Made by a program: the position numbers and the translations under genes. The notes under the pieces are model-generated. The model saw only the letters and a program-made list of their open reading frames with translations. It searched no databases and was not told the DNA's origin. From contig CALKWT010000185.1 in NCBI GenBank assembly GCA_938003885.1, forward strand, positions 13,533 to 77,532: a DNA stretch of 64,000 bases. Direction: 5' to 3'. Positions 14,340-24,689 of this stretch are shown here, piece by piece; the first letter of the stretch is position 1, and each line of letters begins with the position of its first letter. This stretch comes from an uncultured Balneolaceae bacterium (lineage in GTDB: Bacteria; Bacteroidota; Rhodothermia; Balneolales; Balneolaceae).

Positions 14340-17303
14340 ATGAAAAAATACAGGGTCTCATTGTTGAATAAGTGGATGTTGGTTATGGCATTCTGCCTGA
14401 TGCCGGCAATTTACCTCTCGCCGGATACCGTACTTGCGCAAACAGCCCCCACAGAAGGGATGAAGGAAAATACAGCAAGGGTGCACGCATTTATAGAGGC
14501 GGAGATCATCCTGTCGCCGGGAAACAGAATAAGCAATGGAACCCTTGTGATCCGGGATGGGGTCATTGAAGCCGCAGGTGAAAATGTATCTGTTCCCGCC
14601 GATGCCAGAATCTGGAACATACAGGGAAAAACAATCTACCCTGGTTTTATAGATGCTTATACCACTGCCGGAATGGGCAAGTCAGACCGGGAAGTGAATC
14701 AGGGAAACATCTCCTGGAATCCTAATATACGGGCGCAGCTCTCGGCAGCGGCTGAATATCTGGAGGATGAGGAGGAGGTTGCGGAGTTACGCGGCCAGGG
14801 CTTTACAGCGGTTTTGACAGCACCACCGTTAGGGATATTCCGGGGCTCTGCTGCACTTGTCAGTCTGAACGACAGAGAGGTTGCTGGTAAGGTTGTTAAA
14901 GAGAATATCGTCCAGACCTCCGGCTTCCGCCGGTCGCCAGGGTTGGGCTTTTCCTACCCGACCTCTGCTCTCGGTGTATATGCACTCATGCGCCAGACAC
15001 TTTACGATGCAGAATGGCACAGAGAGGCCCACCAGGCCTATCAGGAGAATCCCTCTCTGGAGCGTCCCGAACTCAACTCGGCACTATTGGCTTTGAATGA
15101 AGTGATTACAGGAGAACAGCCGCTCCTGATTGAAACATCAGGTGCAGAAGAGATCCTGAGAGCATACAGCCTTTCGGAGGAGTTTGATATCCCTCTCTGG
15201 ATCGTCGGTAATGGTCATGAATACCAAATTCTGGATGTACTTCGGGAAAAGCAGTTTCCCATGATTATTCCTGTTGCACTCCCTGAAAAGCCTGATCTGG
15301 ACACCCCTGAGAAATCTATGAACGTGTCTCTCGCTGATCTGCGTCATTACTACCTCGCTCCTGAAAATCCCGGACGACTTGAGAAGGAAGGGATCCGCTT
15401 TTCCCTGACATCCCGGGGTTTGGATAATAAATCGAACTTTTTAAAAAGGTTGCGTGGGGCAGTGGATGCCGGTCTCTCTTCAGACATGGCCCTGCGGGCA
15501 CTCACCACTCATCCCGCAGAGCTGCTTGGTGTCTCCGACAGTCATGGCACGCTTGAACCGGGTAAAACGGCCAACCTGATTGTTGCGGATGGTGATCTTT
15601 TTGAGAGCAATGCGAAGATACTGGACGTCTGGGTAGATGGCAGCCGGTTTGCCGTTAATAAGGAAAGGCGAACGGACTTTGCCGGTACATGGACGGTCTC
15701 TGTATCGGACGGATCTGCATCAGGGCGGCTCGAACTGGAAGAGAAAAGTTCCGGCGGAGCAGCTGGAAGTGTAACGCTGAACGGGATCCGGACGGAGCTC
15801 CGGTCCGTTACGCTTCAGGATGGTGCCTCCCGGATTCGAGCCGATTTCCGGGGTGACCGTTATGACTTGGAAGGCCTCATCAGGGTGACAGCATCTATCT
15901 CCGGCGATGAGATAACAGGCTGGGCTGAGGTTCCTGGCCAGGGGAGGTTGCAATGGACCGGCCGCCGGTCGTCGGCAGCAGAACGTGTGGAAGATAGTGC
16001 CCGGACGGGTGTCAATAGAAATCTGACACTTTCAAATATCAGGCCGTCGATGGAGTATGGCCGTGAATCGATGCCTGAAAAGCCGGAGACAATCCTTATC
16101 CGGAACGCCACACTCTGGACAATGGGCGAAGATGGGATTCTGGAGAATGGCGATCTACTGATCCGCAATGGAAAGGTGGCCGCGACAGGTACCGGCCTGA
16201 ATGCACCCGGCGATGCGTTGGTTATCAATGCAGAAGGAAAGCATGTAACTCCCGGACTGATCGATGCGCACCTGCATTCAGGTGTGGCAGGCGTAAATGA
16301 GATTGGAAATGCGATTACAGCCGAAGTACGTATCGGGGATGTCCTCACTCTCAATAATATCTGGATGTATCGCCAGCTGGCAGGAGGATTGACGACAGCT
16401 CATGTGATGCACGGCTCGGCAAATCCGATCGGAGGGCAGAATCAGCATATTAAAATGAAATGGGGGGCTCTGCCGGAGGATCTGAAAATAGAGGATGCCC
16501 CGGTAACCGTAAAGTTTGCACTGGGTGAAAATCCGAAAAGGGTAGGAACAGACCGTTATCCGGAAACACGCATGGGAGTCGAGCAGATCATAGCAGACAG
16601 GTTCAGTATGGCGCGAGACTATGAAACCCGGTGGAACGAGTGGGAGCGAAACAGGCAGGGAATTCCTCCCCGCAGAGATCTTCGGATGGATGCGCTGCGC
16701 GATATTTTGAATGGGGATATCATTGTACAGTCGCATAGCTACAGGCAGGATGAAATCCTGATGCTCATGCGCCTCGCCGAGGAGTATGGATTTCGGATCG
16801 GAGCTTTCCATCACGGTGTAGAAGCGTACAAAGTGGCCAATGAATTGGCTGAACATGGTGCGGGTGCTGTAGTATGGTCAGACTGGTCTTCGTTCAAAAT
16901 CGAAGCACAGGATGGAATTCTTTACAATGCACGGCTTCTTTCAGAGGCAGGCGTTTTGACCTCACTGCACTCTGATGACAGTCAGATCGCAACCCGGATG
17001 AATTGGGAAGCTGCCAAAATGGTCCGTGCAGGAATGGACCCTGAAGATGCGCTTGCACTGGTGACCATTAATACAGCCAAAATTTTGGGTATTGATCACC
17101 GGACAGGGTCACTTGAGGAGGGCAAGGATGGTGACTTTGTCATCTGGAGAGGAAACCCTCTCTCCATTACAACCAAAGTAGAGCAGACCTGGATTGAGGG
17201 GCAGAAATTTTTTGATCTCCGGGAAGACCGGACACTTCAGCAAAGAATTCAAAAAGAACGTTCTGAACTGATCAACTGGATTCTGGAGGAAGGTTATGAG
17301 TAA
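14340..17303 (+). CDS. Exported two-module amidohydrolase (inactive-looking first module)
   Basis: The 987-residue protein has a signal peptide (1 to about 34, ending VLAQ) and two amidohydrolase-superfamily modules. The first (about 45-440) has the fold markers IYPGFIDAYTTAG and HGTLEPGKTANL, but Tyr107 and Thr109 stand where the metal-binding HxH should be. A beta-rich insert follows (about 445-555). The second module (about 575-980) keeps H644-x-H646 in TPGLIDAHLHSG, then THVMHG, VQSHSYRQDE, FHHGVEAYK and SLHSDDSQ, so it should bind metal and hydrolyse a C-N bond of unknown substrate, perhaps a peptide or imide. The start is ATG 14340, preceded by an in-frame TTG. Confidence 0.85.
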   Translation: MKKYRVSLLNKWMLVMAFCLMPAIYLSPDTVLAQTAPTEGMKENTARVHAFIEAEIILSPGNRISNGTLVIRDGVIEAAGENVSVPADARIWNIQGKTIYPGFIDAYTTAGMGKSDREVNQGNISWNPNIRAQLSAAAEYLEDEEEVAELRGQGFTAVLTAPPLGIFRGSAALVSLNDREVAGKVVKENIVQTSGFRRSPGLGFSYPTSALGVYALMRQTLYDAEWHREAHQAYQENPSLERPELNSALLALNEVITGEQPLLIETSGAEEILRAYSLSEEFDIPLWIVGNGHEYQILDVLREKQFPMIIPVALPEKPDLDTPEKSMNVSLADLRHYYLAPENPGRLEKEGIRFSLTSRGLDNKSNFLKRLRGAVDAGLSSDMALRALTTHPAELLGVSDSHGTLEPGKTANLIVADGDLFESNAKILDVWVDGSRFAVNKERRTDFAGTWTVSVSDGSASGRLELEEKSSGGAAGSVTLNGIRTELRSVTLQDGASRIRADFRGDRYDLEGLIRVTASISGDEITGWAEVPGQGRLQWTGRRSSAAERVEDSARTGVNRNLTLSNIRPSMEYGRESMPEKPETILIRNATLWTMGEDGILENGDLLIRNGKVAATGTGLNAPGDALVINAEGKHVTPGLIDAHLHSGVAGVNEIGNAITAEVRIGDVLTLNNIWMYRQLAGGLTTAHVMHGSANPIGGQNQHIKMKWGALPEDLKIEDAPVTVKFALGENPKRVGTDRYPETRMGVEQIIADRFSMARDYETRWNEWERNRQGIPPRRDLRMDALRDILNGDIIVQSHSYRQDEILMLMRLAEEYGFRIGAFHHGVEAYKVANELAEHGAGAVVWSDWSSFKIEAQDGILYNARLLSEAGVLTSLHSDDSQIATRMNWEAAKMVRAGMDPEDALALVTINTAKILGIDHRTGSLEEGKDGDFVIWRGNPLSITTKVEQTWIEGQKFFDLREDRTLQQRIQKERSELINWILEEGYE

Positions 17304-17364
17304 GCTGAAAACGTCACTTCTTCCTATTTCTTTTCATTCTTCAAACTCTGTAAACCTACATTTT

Positions 17365-18645
17365 ATGAGAAAGTTAATAATGATGTGCATCCTGCTGTTT
17401 ACAGCCCGTGCGGGTTATGCACAAGCTCCGGTACCCGCTCCTCTGCAGCAGCAGCCGATTGCCCTGACTGGCGCCACGATACACACGATGGCGGGGGAAG
17501 TGATCGAGAACGGAACCCTTCTCTTTCAAGAGGGTGTGATTACCGCATTAGGTACTTCCGTTTCTCTTCCTGATAACGCAGTGGTTGAAGATCTCTCCGG
17601 AAAACATATTTACCCCGGGCTGATCGACTCCTACAGTCAGATGGGGCTATTTGAGATCGGTTCGATAGAGATGACCCTGGACATTAACGAGCAGGGTGAT
17701 GTGAATCCGAATGTGCGGGCAGAACGTGCTTTCCATCCTGAAAGCAGGCATATTGCCATTGCCCGCTCAGCTGGAATCCTGACGGCGATCTCCTCTCCGG
17801 GAGGGGGGCTGATCTCCGGACAGACCGCAGCGATGAGAATGGAGGGCTGGACATGGGAAGAGATGACCCTCCGTCCCGGAGTGGCCCTTCTCATTAATTG
17901 GCCCAATGCTAATAGCGATTCCTACGAAGAGAACCTGGAGACCCTGCAGAATGTGTTTGATGATGCACGCGCATATAGCCGGGCCCGAAAGGCGAATGAA
18001 GAGGGAGGCTCCTGGCTGGCGATGGATACACGTTGGGAATCGATGATTCCGCTCTTTACAAAAGAACGGCCCTTGCTTGTAAATGCCAATCAGGTGCAGC
18101 AGATCCAGGATGCAATTACCTGGGCGGAATCAGAAGATCTGGAGATCATTATTCTTGGCGGAAGAGAGTCGTACATGGTCAGTGAACAGATCAGACGCCG
18201 GGATATTCCTGTGGTTATCACTACCGTGATAGGTTCGCCAGGCCGGAGCTGGGAAAGTTATGATCATCAGTACAGTCTGCCCGCACGACTTCATAGAGCC
18301 GGTGTCCGGTTCGCTATTTCAGGAAGTGCCAGCGCACCGTATGCGCACCGCTTGCCCTGGGAAGCTGGAGCAGCATCAGCTTTCGGGTTACCCATGGAGG
18401 AGGCGATCAGGGCGCTGACGGTCTATCCGGCGGAAATCTTCGACCTTTCAGACAAGCTGGGCACACTTGAGCCCGGAAAGAATGCCACTTTGCTCATTAC
18501 GACGGGTAATCCGCTTGAGTATGAAACCCGGATTGAGCAGGTATTTATCGATGGGCGCAAGAGCAATATGATGGACATGCACCGTCAACTTTATCAGAAA
18601 TACAGGGAGAAGGTGGAGGCTGCCGGAGCAGCTGCACAGGATTAA
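17365..18645 (+). CDS. Exported amidohydrolase-like protein lacking the HxH metal site
   Basis: The 426-residue protein has a signal peptide (MRKLIMMCILLFTARAGYAQ) and one amidohydrolase module. It resembles the first module of the gene before it: IYPGLIDSYSQMGLFEIG replaces the catalytic DxHxH, and the ending (TVYPAEIFDLSDKLGTLEPG) is nearly the same in both. An ATG at 17296 overlaps the previous stop by eight bases and would add 23 polar residues; I chose 17365 because it gives a clean signal peptide. It is probably a partner subunit or substrate-binding homologue of the upstream enzyme. A terminator follows. Confidence 0.8.
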   Translation: MRKLIMMCILLFTARAGYAQAPVPAPLQQQPIALTGATIHTMAGEVIENGTLLFQEGVITALGTSVSLPDNAVVEDLSGKHIYPGLIDSYSQMGLFEIGSIEMTLDINEQGDVNPNVRAERAFHPESRHIAIARSAGILTAISSPGGGLISGQTAAMRMEGWTWEEMTLRPGVALLINWPNANSDSYEENLETLQNVFDDARAYSRARKANEEGGSWLAMDTRWESMIPLFTKERPLLVNANQVQQIQDAITWAESEDLEIIILGGRESYMVSEQIRRRDIPVVITTVIGSPGRSWESYDHQYSLPARLHRAGVRFAISGSASAPYAHRLPWEAGAASAFGLPMEEAIRALTVYPAEIFDLSDKLGTLEPGKNATLLITTGNPLEYETRIEQVFIDGRKSNMMDMHRQLYQKYREKVEAAGAAAQD

Positions 18646-18651
18646 GGTCCG

Positions 18652-18683
18652 GATCAACCGGCCTGATTTGGGTTGATCTTTTT
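18652..18683 (+). terminator. Rho-independent terminator after the amidohydrolase pair
   Basis: GATCAACC (18652-18659) pairs with GGTTGATC (18671-18678) across an 11-base loop and is followed by five T residues. It separates the amidohydrolases from the pentose phosphate operon. Confidence 0.8.
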
Positions 18684-18778
18684 AACGCTGCTGGTTTTTA
18701 TTCATCCGCAAAATTTGTTTATTGCGGTACACACGCGCAGGTAGGCGGGAAAATCCCCCAAAAAAATGAAGGAGTGTT

Positions 18779-19237
18779 ATGCCAGAGATTGGAATAGCTG
18801 CAGATCATGGCGGGTTTCTATTGAAAGAAGAGCTGAAAGAGTCCGTCCAAAAACTGGGGTATGAACTAACGGATTTTGGTGCGTTTGAGCTGGATCAGGA
18901 GGATGACTATCCTGAGAGGATTCTGCCTCTTGCACGTGCGCTGTCGGAAGGAAAAGTAAAAAAGGGGATTGCCGTTTGCGGAAGCGGAGTGGGAGCAGCC
19001 ATTGTAGCCAATAAACTCCCGGGCGTGCGGGCGGCTCTCATCACAGAGTCTTATTCAGCTCATCAGGGTGTTGAGCATGATGATATGAATATGCTCTGTA
19101 TCGGAGGGCGGGTGATCGGATCTGCCCTTGCTTTGGAAATCGTACAGGCTTACCTGAAAGCGCGGTATATAGGTTCGGGGCGGTATCAGAGGAGACTGGA
19201 TCAGCTGATTCAAATAGAAAAACGTTACTTAAAATAG
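18779..19237 (+). CDS. rpiB: Ribose-5-phosphate isomerase B
   Basis: RpiB interconverts ribulose-5-phosphate and ribose-5-phosphate. The 152 residues show the family start IGIAADHGGFLLKEEL, the active-site Cys in AVCGSGVGAAIVANK, and HDDMNMLCIGGRVIG. AAGGAG at 18769-18774 gives a good ribosome binding site for ATG 18779. It heads an operon with gnd (3-bp gap), zwf and pgl, which together run glucose-6-phosphate to ribose-5-phosphate with two NADPH. Confidence 0.93.
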   Translation: MPEIGIAADHGGFLLKEELKESVQKLGYELTDFGAFELDQEDDYPERILPLARALSEGKVKKGIAVCGSGVGAAIVANKLPGVRAALITESYSAHQGVEHDDMNMLCIGGRVIGSALALEIVQAYLKARYIGSGRYQRRLDQLIQIEKRYLK

Positions 19238-19240
19238 ATC

Positions 19241-20662
19241 ATGAGAGAACAAGCTTCTGATTTCGGAATTGTAGGTCTTGGAGTCATGGGGAAAAACCTA
19301 CTTCTCAATATTTCGGATCAGGGTTTGAATGTTGCGGGGCTGGACCGGAACCGGGAGAAGACGGAGGCTTTTCAGGAAGAGACCTCTAATGGGGCTTTAT
19401 TTGCCACTACATCGGAAAAGGAGTTTATAAATGCTTTGAAAAAGCCCCGGAAGATAATGATGCTGGTGCCAGCCGGTGACCCTGTGGATTCGGTTATTTC
19501 ACAGCTGCTTCCCTATCTGGAGGAGGGGGATCTGCTGATGGATGGGGGGAATTCCCATTTTCAGGAGACGGAGCGCCGCATGGACAGACTCTCCGGGCGG
19601 GGAATTCACTATCTGGGAGTAGGCATATCTGGCGGCGAAGCGGGTGCCCGGACAGGCCCCAGTATGATGCCGGGAGGGGATCGGAAAGCATACGACCTGG
19701 TTCGGCCTATTCTGGAAGCCGCAGCGGCAAAGGTGAATGGCGAACCGTGTGTGGCGTGGATGGGAAACCGAAGTGCAGGCAACTATGTAAAAACCGTCCA
19801 TAATGGAATTGAATATGCACTGATGGAGCTGATAGCTGAGGCGTACCATTTTATGAAATCGGTTCTCTGCCTTTCTGATGAGAAGATCGGGAAGGTTTTT
19901 CACCGATGGAACAGCGGCGTCCTGGAATCATTTCTGATGGAAATTACAGCTGATATCTTTGCACGTAAGGATGAATTTGGGGATGGCCTCCTGCTGAACA
20001 AAATCATGGACAGTGCCCGGCAGAAAGGGACAGGGAAGTGGACGTCTCAAAATGCAATGGATATAGAGGTTGCTGTTCCAGCCATAGATATGGCAGTGAT
20101 GGTGCGAAACATCTCTTCCTACAAAAAGGAGAGATCCCTGGCAGCAGCCCTCTATCCTGATTCTTCCCGTTGGTTGGAGTCCGAAGAGGAGGCGTGGGTT
20201 GAGAAGTTAAAACACAGTATTCAATTTGGATTTATTACGGTCTTTTCACAGGGATTTACGTTGTTGTCACAAGGTTCTGAGGCATACAATTATGAAGTGA
20301 ATCTGGCAGAAGTTGCAAAAATTTGGAGGGGAGGTTGCATCATACGGGCAGGAATGCTCAACGATTTTATGGAGATCTTTTCGGAGAATCCGGGCCTGGG
20401 CAGCCTGCTTCTTGATAAGAGAATTGCCCGTTATATGCCAGAGCTGAGCCGGGATCCAAGAGCTTGTGTGATTGAAGCGATAAAAGCGGAAATTCCTCTG
20501 GCGGCACTTTCCGCTTCTATCTCCTATTTTGATCTCTGTAAAAGCAGCTGGCTTCCGGTTAATCTGATTCAGGCACAGCGGGATTACTTCGGGTCTCACG
20601 GCTATGAGCGTACAGACCGCCCGGGTACTTTTCACACTGGCTGGAAGAGTGATGTTACCTGA
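19241..20662 (+). CDS. gnd: 6-phosphogluconate dehydrogenase (decarboxylating)
   Basis: Gnd oxidises and decarboxylates 6-phosphogluconate to ribulose-5-phosphate with NADP. The 473 residues contain the N-terminal dinucleotide fold GIVGLGVMGKNLLLNISDQG, the substrate motif GISGGEAGARTGPS, the catalytic Lys in NYVKTVHNGIEYALMELI and the C-terminal NLIQAQRDYFGSHGYER with the phosphate-binding Arg/His. The length fits the long (homodimeric) type. It starts three bases after rpiB and is followed by zwf after 49 bp. Confidence 0.96.
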   Translation: MREQASDFGIVGLGVMGKNLLLNISDQGLNVAGLDRNREKTEAFQEETSNGALFATTSEKEFINALKKPRKIMMLVPAGDPVDSVISQLLPYLEEGDLLMDGGNSHFQETERRMDRLSGRGIHYLGVGISGGEAGARTGPSMMPGGDRKAYDLVRPILEAAAAKVNGEPCVAWMGNRSAGNYVKTVHNGIEYALMELIAEAYHFMKSVLCLSDEKIGKVFHRWNSGVLESFLMEITADIFARKDEFGDGLLLNKIMDSARQKGTGKWTSQNAMDIEVAVPAIDMAVMVRNISSYKKERSLAAALYPDSSRWLESEEEAWVEKLKHSIQFGFITVFSQGFTLLSQGSEAYNYEVNLAEVAKIWRGGCIIRAGMLNDFMEIFSENPGLGSLLLDKRIARYMPELSRDPRACVIEAIKAEIPLAALSASISYFDLCKSSWLPVNLIQAQRDYFGSHGYERTDRPGTFHTGWKSDVT

Positions 20663-20711
20663 TCCTTCACAATCACTCCTGTCTACAATAGAAATCACCT
20701 AACCTGTTGCA

Positions 20712-22208
20712 ATGATGTTTCAGACCGTGAGAAAATCTGATCCGGTCATTCTGATTATCTTCGGAGCCGCAGGCGATCTGAGCAGGAGAAAGCTGGTACC
20801 CGCCCTCTATAATTTACTGCTCGATGATTGGCTGCCGGATCAATTTGCACTTGTTGGAGTGAGTCATCACGACCATGATGATGAAGAGCTGAGAACCCTT
20901 TATAAAGAGGCCGTCGATACGTACTCCCGTAGAACAACTCAAGAAAACGGCAAGTGGGAGAGGCTGGCCGAGACGATCACATACTATCAGGCGGACTTTA
21001 CCGATAAAGAGGCCTATCACGGCTTGGCAGATAGGCTGGATGAGATAGAGAAGCAGTGGGGTGCAGAGGCCAACCGGATATTCTATCTCTCGGTAGCTCC
21101 GGGGTTTATTGAGCCGATTGCTTTGAATATGAACGTGGCTGGCCTGGGCGGGAATCCCGAAAAAAGCAGACTCGTGATTGAAAAGCCGTTTGGCAGGGAC
21201 TTTGAAAGTGCACGAGCTCTTAATAATCACCTGACGACTCACTTTGAAGAGAGTCAGATTTTTCGGATCGACCACTACCTGGGCAAAGAGACGGTGCAAA
21301 ATATTCTGGCCTTCCGGTTTGCGAATGCTATCTTTGAACCCCTCTGGAATCGAAATTACATCGACAATGTCCAGATAACGGTCGCCGAAACAGTAGATGT
21401 AGAGCACAGAGGCCGGTACTACGATCAGTCGGGCGCGCTCAGAGATATGGTTCAAAATCATCTGATGCAGCTTCTATGCATGATCGCTATGGAGCCTCCG
21501 GTAACCTATCGCGCAGATGAGATTCAAAATCGGAAGATCGATGTTCTGAATGCCGTCCGTCCATATGATCGGCCTGAAAAAGTTCAGAGAAATACCGTGC
21601 GCGGCCAATATGGAGAGGGAACTATAGATGGGGAGAAAATAAATGCGTATCGGGATACCATAAATGTACGACCCGATTCCGGAACGGAAACCTATGCTGC
21701 CTTGAAGTTCTATCTGGACAATTGGCGGTGGCGTGATGTGCCATTTTACCTGCGTACAGGAAAATCACTTGCAGATAAAAATTCATCCATTACCATTCAG
21801 TTCAAGCCGGTTTCCCACCAGCTTTTCCCTTGTGATATGACCACAACCATTCCCAATATTCTGGTGATCAATATCCAGCCGCGGATGGGCATCGGCCTGG
21901 GAATCAAAGCGAAGCAGCCGGGACTTAAGATGATACTGAAAAATGTGAATATGAACTTTGATTATGAAAGTTCCTTCACCGGTGAGTCGCCCGAAGCTTA
22001 TGAAACCCTTTTGCTGGATATTATGCAGGGAGATTCCACACTCTTTATGAGGTCCGATCAGGTAGAAGCTGCCTGGAAAATTATCGATCCCGTACTGGAA
22101 TACTGGGAAAACAGTCCGGCTATTGATTTCCCCAACTATGAAGCCGGTTCAAACGGACCGCAACAGGCAGATGCATTGCTGGCCAGGGATGGCAGGATGT
22201 GGTTGTAA
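20712..22208 (+). CDS. zwf: Glucose-6-phosphate 1-dehydrogenase
   Basis: Zwf oxidises glucose-6-phosphate to 6-phosphogluconolactone. The 498 residues have the N-terminal Rossmann motif [19 protein letters not shown], the catalytic signature [15 protein letters not shown] and EKPFGRD. The start is the ATG at 20712 (two ATGs in a row). It follows gnd on the same strand and precedes the lactonase gene by 205 bp, so the enzymes of consecutive steps are encoded together. Confidence 0.96.
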   Translation: MMFQTVRKSDPVILIIFGAAGDLSRRKLVPALYNLLLDDWLPDQFALVGVSHHDHDDEELRTLYKEAVDTYSRRTTQENGKWERLAETITYYQADFTDKEAYHGLADRLDEIEKQWGAEANRIFYLSVAPGFIEPIALNMNVAGLGGNPEKSRLVIEKPFGRDFESARALNNHLTTHFEESQIFRIDHYLGKETVQNILAFRFANAIFEPLWNRNYIDNVQITVAETVDVEHRGRYYDQSGALRDMVQNHLMQLLCMIAMEPPVTYRADEIQNRKIDVLNAVRPYDRPEKVQRNTVRGQYGEGTIDGEKINAYRDTINVRPDSGTETYAALKFYLDNWRWRDVPFYLRTGKSLADKNSSITIQFKPVSHQLFPCDMTTTIPNILVINIQPRMGIGLGIKAKQPGLKMILKNVNMNFDYESSFTGESPEAYETLLLDIMQGDSTLFMRSDQVEAAWKIIDPVLEYWENSPAIDFPNYEAGSNGPQQADALLARDGRMWL

Positions 22209-22413
22209 ACCTGGCAGGTAGGAAAGTCCGTCTCTGTTGCATGATATGGAGCGAGAAGGAACCGGCACGTTTGCGTGTAAATCACTATTTTTTGAGCAGG
22301 AAGGCTCATGATCTCTGCCACAGGCAGGTGCTTCCGAAAAGGTACTAAACGAGATCGAAGAGTCGATTGGTTCAATGTTTCTAATGATTAAATGAGAAAA
22401 GAAAGGAAGGGTT

Positions 22414-23142
22414 ATGGTGAAAGAAATCTTTAAAGATCAGACAGAAGCGAGCCGTGCAATGGCCGAAAGATTTGTCACTCTTGCGCAGGAAGCTGTAAAG
22501 GATCGCAACAGATTTACCGTGGCCCTCGCAGGTGGAAGTTCAGTGCAGGTCCTATACGAAATGCTGCGGTCTGATTCCTATAGAGATCGGATTCCCTGGA
22601 ATAAATCCCATGTATTCTGGGGAGATGAACGGGCGGTTCCTCTTGAAGATGCGCTTAGTAACGCAAAAATGGCCTATGAAAAGCTGCTAAATCATGTCCC
22701 GATACCCCATGATCAGATTCATCGTATGAAGGGAGAGATGGATCCTGGCGATGCGGCGGATGAGTACGAAGCTGTGCTGAAGCGTCACTTTGGAAATGAA
22801 GAGCCTCTGTTTGATCTGATCCTTCTCGGGATGGGGGCTGATGGCCATACAGCGTCCATCTTCCCCGGATCGGAAGCTGTCCGTGAAACAGAGCGCCTGG
22901 TAACAACCGGCTACAACAGCGAACAGGGTACACACAGGATCACTCTTACGGCGCCCCTCATTAACCAATCCCGACAGATCTTTTTTGCCGTATTCGGAGA
23001 GGGAAAAGCTGAGACTCTCAGGCAGGTGTTGGAGGGAGAATATGCTCCCGGGCAGCTTCCGGTTCAGCTGATCCGGCCTGATCAGAGTGAAGTAACATGG
23101 TTTCTGGATAAAGGGTCGGCTAAACTACTGAAGCAGCTTTGA
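22414..23142 (+). CDS. pgl: 6-phosphogluconolactonase
   Basis: Pgl (DevB type) hydrolyses 6-phosphogluconolactone made by Zwf. The 242 residues carry AGGSSVQVLYEML, HVFWGDERAVP and LGMGADGHTASIFPG, the last containing the family catalytic His. A purine-rich AAGGAAGG lies just before ATG 22414. The 205-bp gap after zwf holds no gene and no clear terminator, so it probably belongs to the same transcript. Confidence 0.94.
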   Translation: MVKEIFKDQTEASRAMAERFVTLAQEAVKDRNRFTVALAGGSSVQVLYEMLRSDSYRDRIPWNKSHVFWGDERAVPLEDALSNAKMAYEKLLNHVPIPHDQIHRMKGEMDPGDAADEYEAVLKRHFGNEEPLFDLILLGMGADGHTASIFPGSEAVRETERLVTTGYNSEQGTHRITLTAPLINQSRQIFFAVFGEGKAETLRQVLEGEYAPGQLPVQLIRPDQSEVTWFLDKGSAKLLKQL

Positions 23143-23356
23143 GGAGCAGGTAGCTTTTACTAATATTGAACGCTATGCTGTGTCCCCTTTCCGGGGAACC
23201 AGCGGATCTTCTACGGGCCTCTGTCATCAGGGACGGGCCATGAGCCACTCCGATAATTTATCGTCCACACGATCTTTCCGGAAAGAATGCTGGAAGATTC
23301 TGAAAAATACACCCCCAAAAAACTAACTATACCCCTGGTAACTGGTCGCTTTTCTC

Positions 23357-24592
23357 ATGAACATCTTTGCCATCATCATTCTGGCAGCTATTCTTATCGA
23401 ATTTGTGCTGGACATTGTATCTAACTGGCTCAATCTGAAAGCCCTGAGCCCCAAGCTTCCGGATGAATTTAAGGAGGTGTATGATAAAGATACCTATGCA
23501 ACATCTCAGGAATACACCCGGGTAAATACAAAATTCGGATTTATCACAGGCACCTTTGATCTGATTCTGCTTCTTCTATTCTGGTTCGCTGGTGGGTTCA
23601 ACTGGCTCGATCAGTGGGCACGGGCATTCGATTTTGGAGTCATCGGTACCGGATTGATATTTATTGGCGCACTTTCGATCGGAAAAATGGTTCTCTCCCT
23701 GCCATTTGGCATCTACTCTACATTTGTTATAGAGGAGCGATTCGGGTTCAATAAAACGACAGTTAAAACATACATTACCGATATGCTGAAAGGGCTGCTG
23801 CTTTCTGCACTTATCGGAGCACCTCTGCTTGCTGGAATTATCGCTTTTTTTGAATATGGCGGTACCTGGGCATGGGCATATGCCTGGCTCGCTGTTACCC
23901 TTTTCTCTTTAGCCATACAGTACATCGCACCCACCTGGATCATGCCTCTTTTCAATACATTTGAACCATTGGAAGATGGTGAACTTCGTAAGGCGATCGA
24001 GTCGTATGCCGATAAGGTGGACTTCCCTCTTCAAGGCATTTATGTAATGGACGGATCCAAAAGGTCCGCTAAATCGAACGCCTTCTTCACCGGTTTTGGC
24101 AAGAACAAACGAATCGCTCTTTTCGATACTCTGATCAAAAATCATACAACCGAGGAGCTTGTTGCTGTGCTGGCTCACGAAATCGGACACTTTAAGAAAA
24201 AACATATCGTGAAAAATATGGGTGTAAGCATCTTGCACACGGCAGTAATGTTCGGGCTGCTTTCTGTTTTTCTGCAGGTTCCCGCACTTTTTGATGCATT
24301 TTTTATGGAAGAGATGAGTGTATATGCCGGACTCCTCTTTTTCGGATTGCTTTATTCTCCTGTTGAAACGATTCTGGGAATTTTCATGCAGGTAACCAGC
24401 CGTAAATATGAGTATGAAGCGGATGAATATGCGGCTAAAACAATCTCTGAACCGGAAGAGATGGTGGATGTACTGAAGAAACTCTCGAAGGATAACCTCA
24501 GCAACTTGACCCCGCATCCATTCTATGTGTTTTTAAACTATTCACATCCACCCGTATTAAAAAGAATTGAGAGAATCCGGATGGGGCAGTGA
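23357..24592 (+). CDS. M48 family membrane metalloprotease, Ste24/CAAX-protease-1 type
   Basis: The 411-residue integral membrane protease has several N-terminal helices (starting about 1-20, then 60-200) and the zinc motif HEIGH with His274 in LAHEIGHFKKKH; the third ligand is in the KYEYEADEYAAKT segment (Glu). The C-terminal NYSHPPVLKRIERIR is typical of Ste24. Bacterial members act on membrane or envelope proteins, since prenylated substrates are absent. It has its own upstream gap and is convergent with cutA. Confidence 0.92.
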   Translation: MNIFAIIILAAILIEFVLDIVSNWLNLKALSPKLPDEFKEVYDKDTYATSQEYTRVNTKFGFITGTFDLILLLLFWFAGGFNWLDQWARAFDFGVIGTGLIFIGALSIGKMVLSLPFGIYSTFVIEERFGFNKTTVKTYITDMLKGLLLSALIGAPLLAGIIAFFEYGGTWAWAYAWLAVTLFSLAIQYIAPTWIMPLFNTFEPLEDGELRKAIESYADKVDFPLQGIYVMDGSKRSAKSNAFFTGFGKNKRIALFDTLIKNHTTEELVAVLAHEIGHFKKKHIVKNMGVSILHTAVMFGLLSVFLQVPALFDAFFMEEMSVYAGLLFFGLLYSPVETILGIFMQVTSRKYEYEADEYAAKTISEPEEMVDVLKKLSKDNLSNLTPHPFYVFLNYSHPPVLKRIERIRMGQ

Positions 24593-24689
24593 GACGGGGA
24601 ACCGAGGGTCAGGGCGGTAATGCTTCGGATAAGAGCGTTAGAAATACGGAACACGGGTGTTACAATCCAAATCAGGCTGTTACCACCGC

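Noticed and set aside
14032..14340. 102-codon ORF before the amidohydrolase genes
   Set aside because: The product is Arg/Pro-rich, has no start signal and overlaps the next start; it looks like chance.
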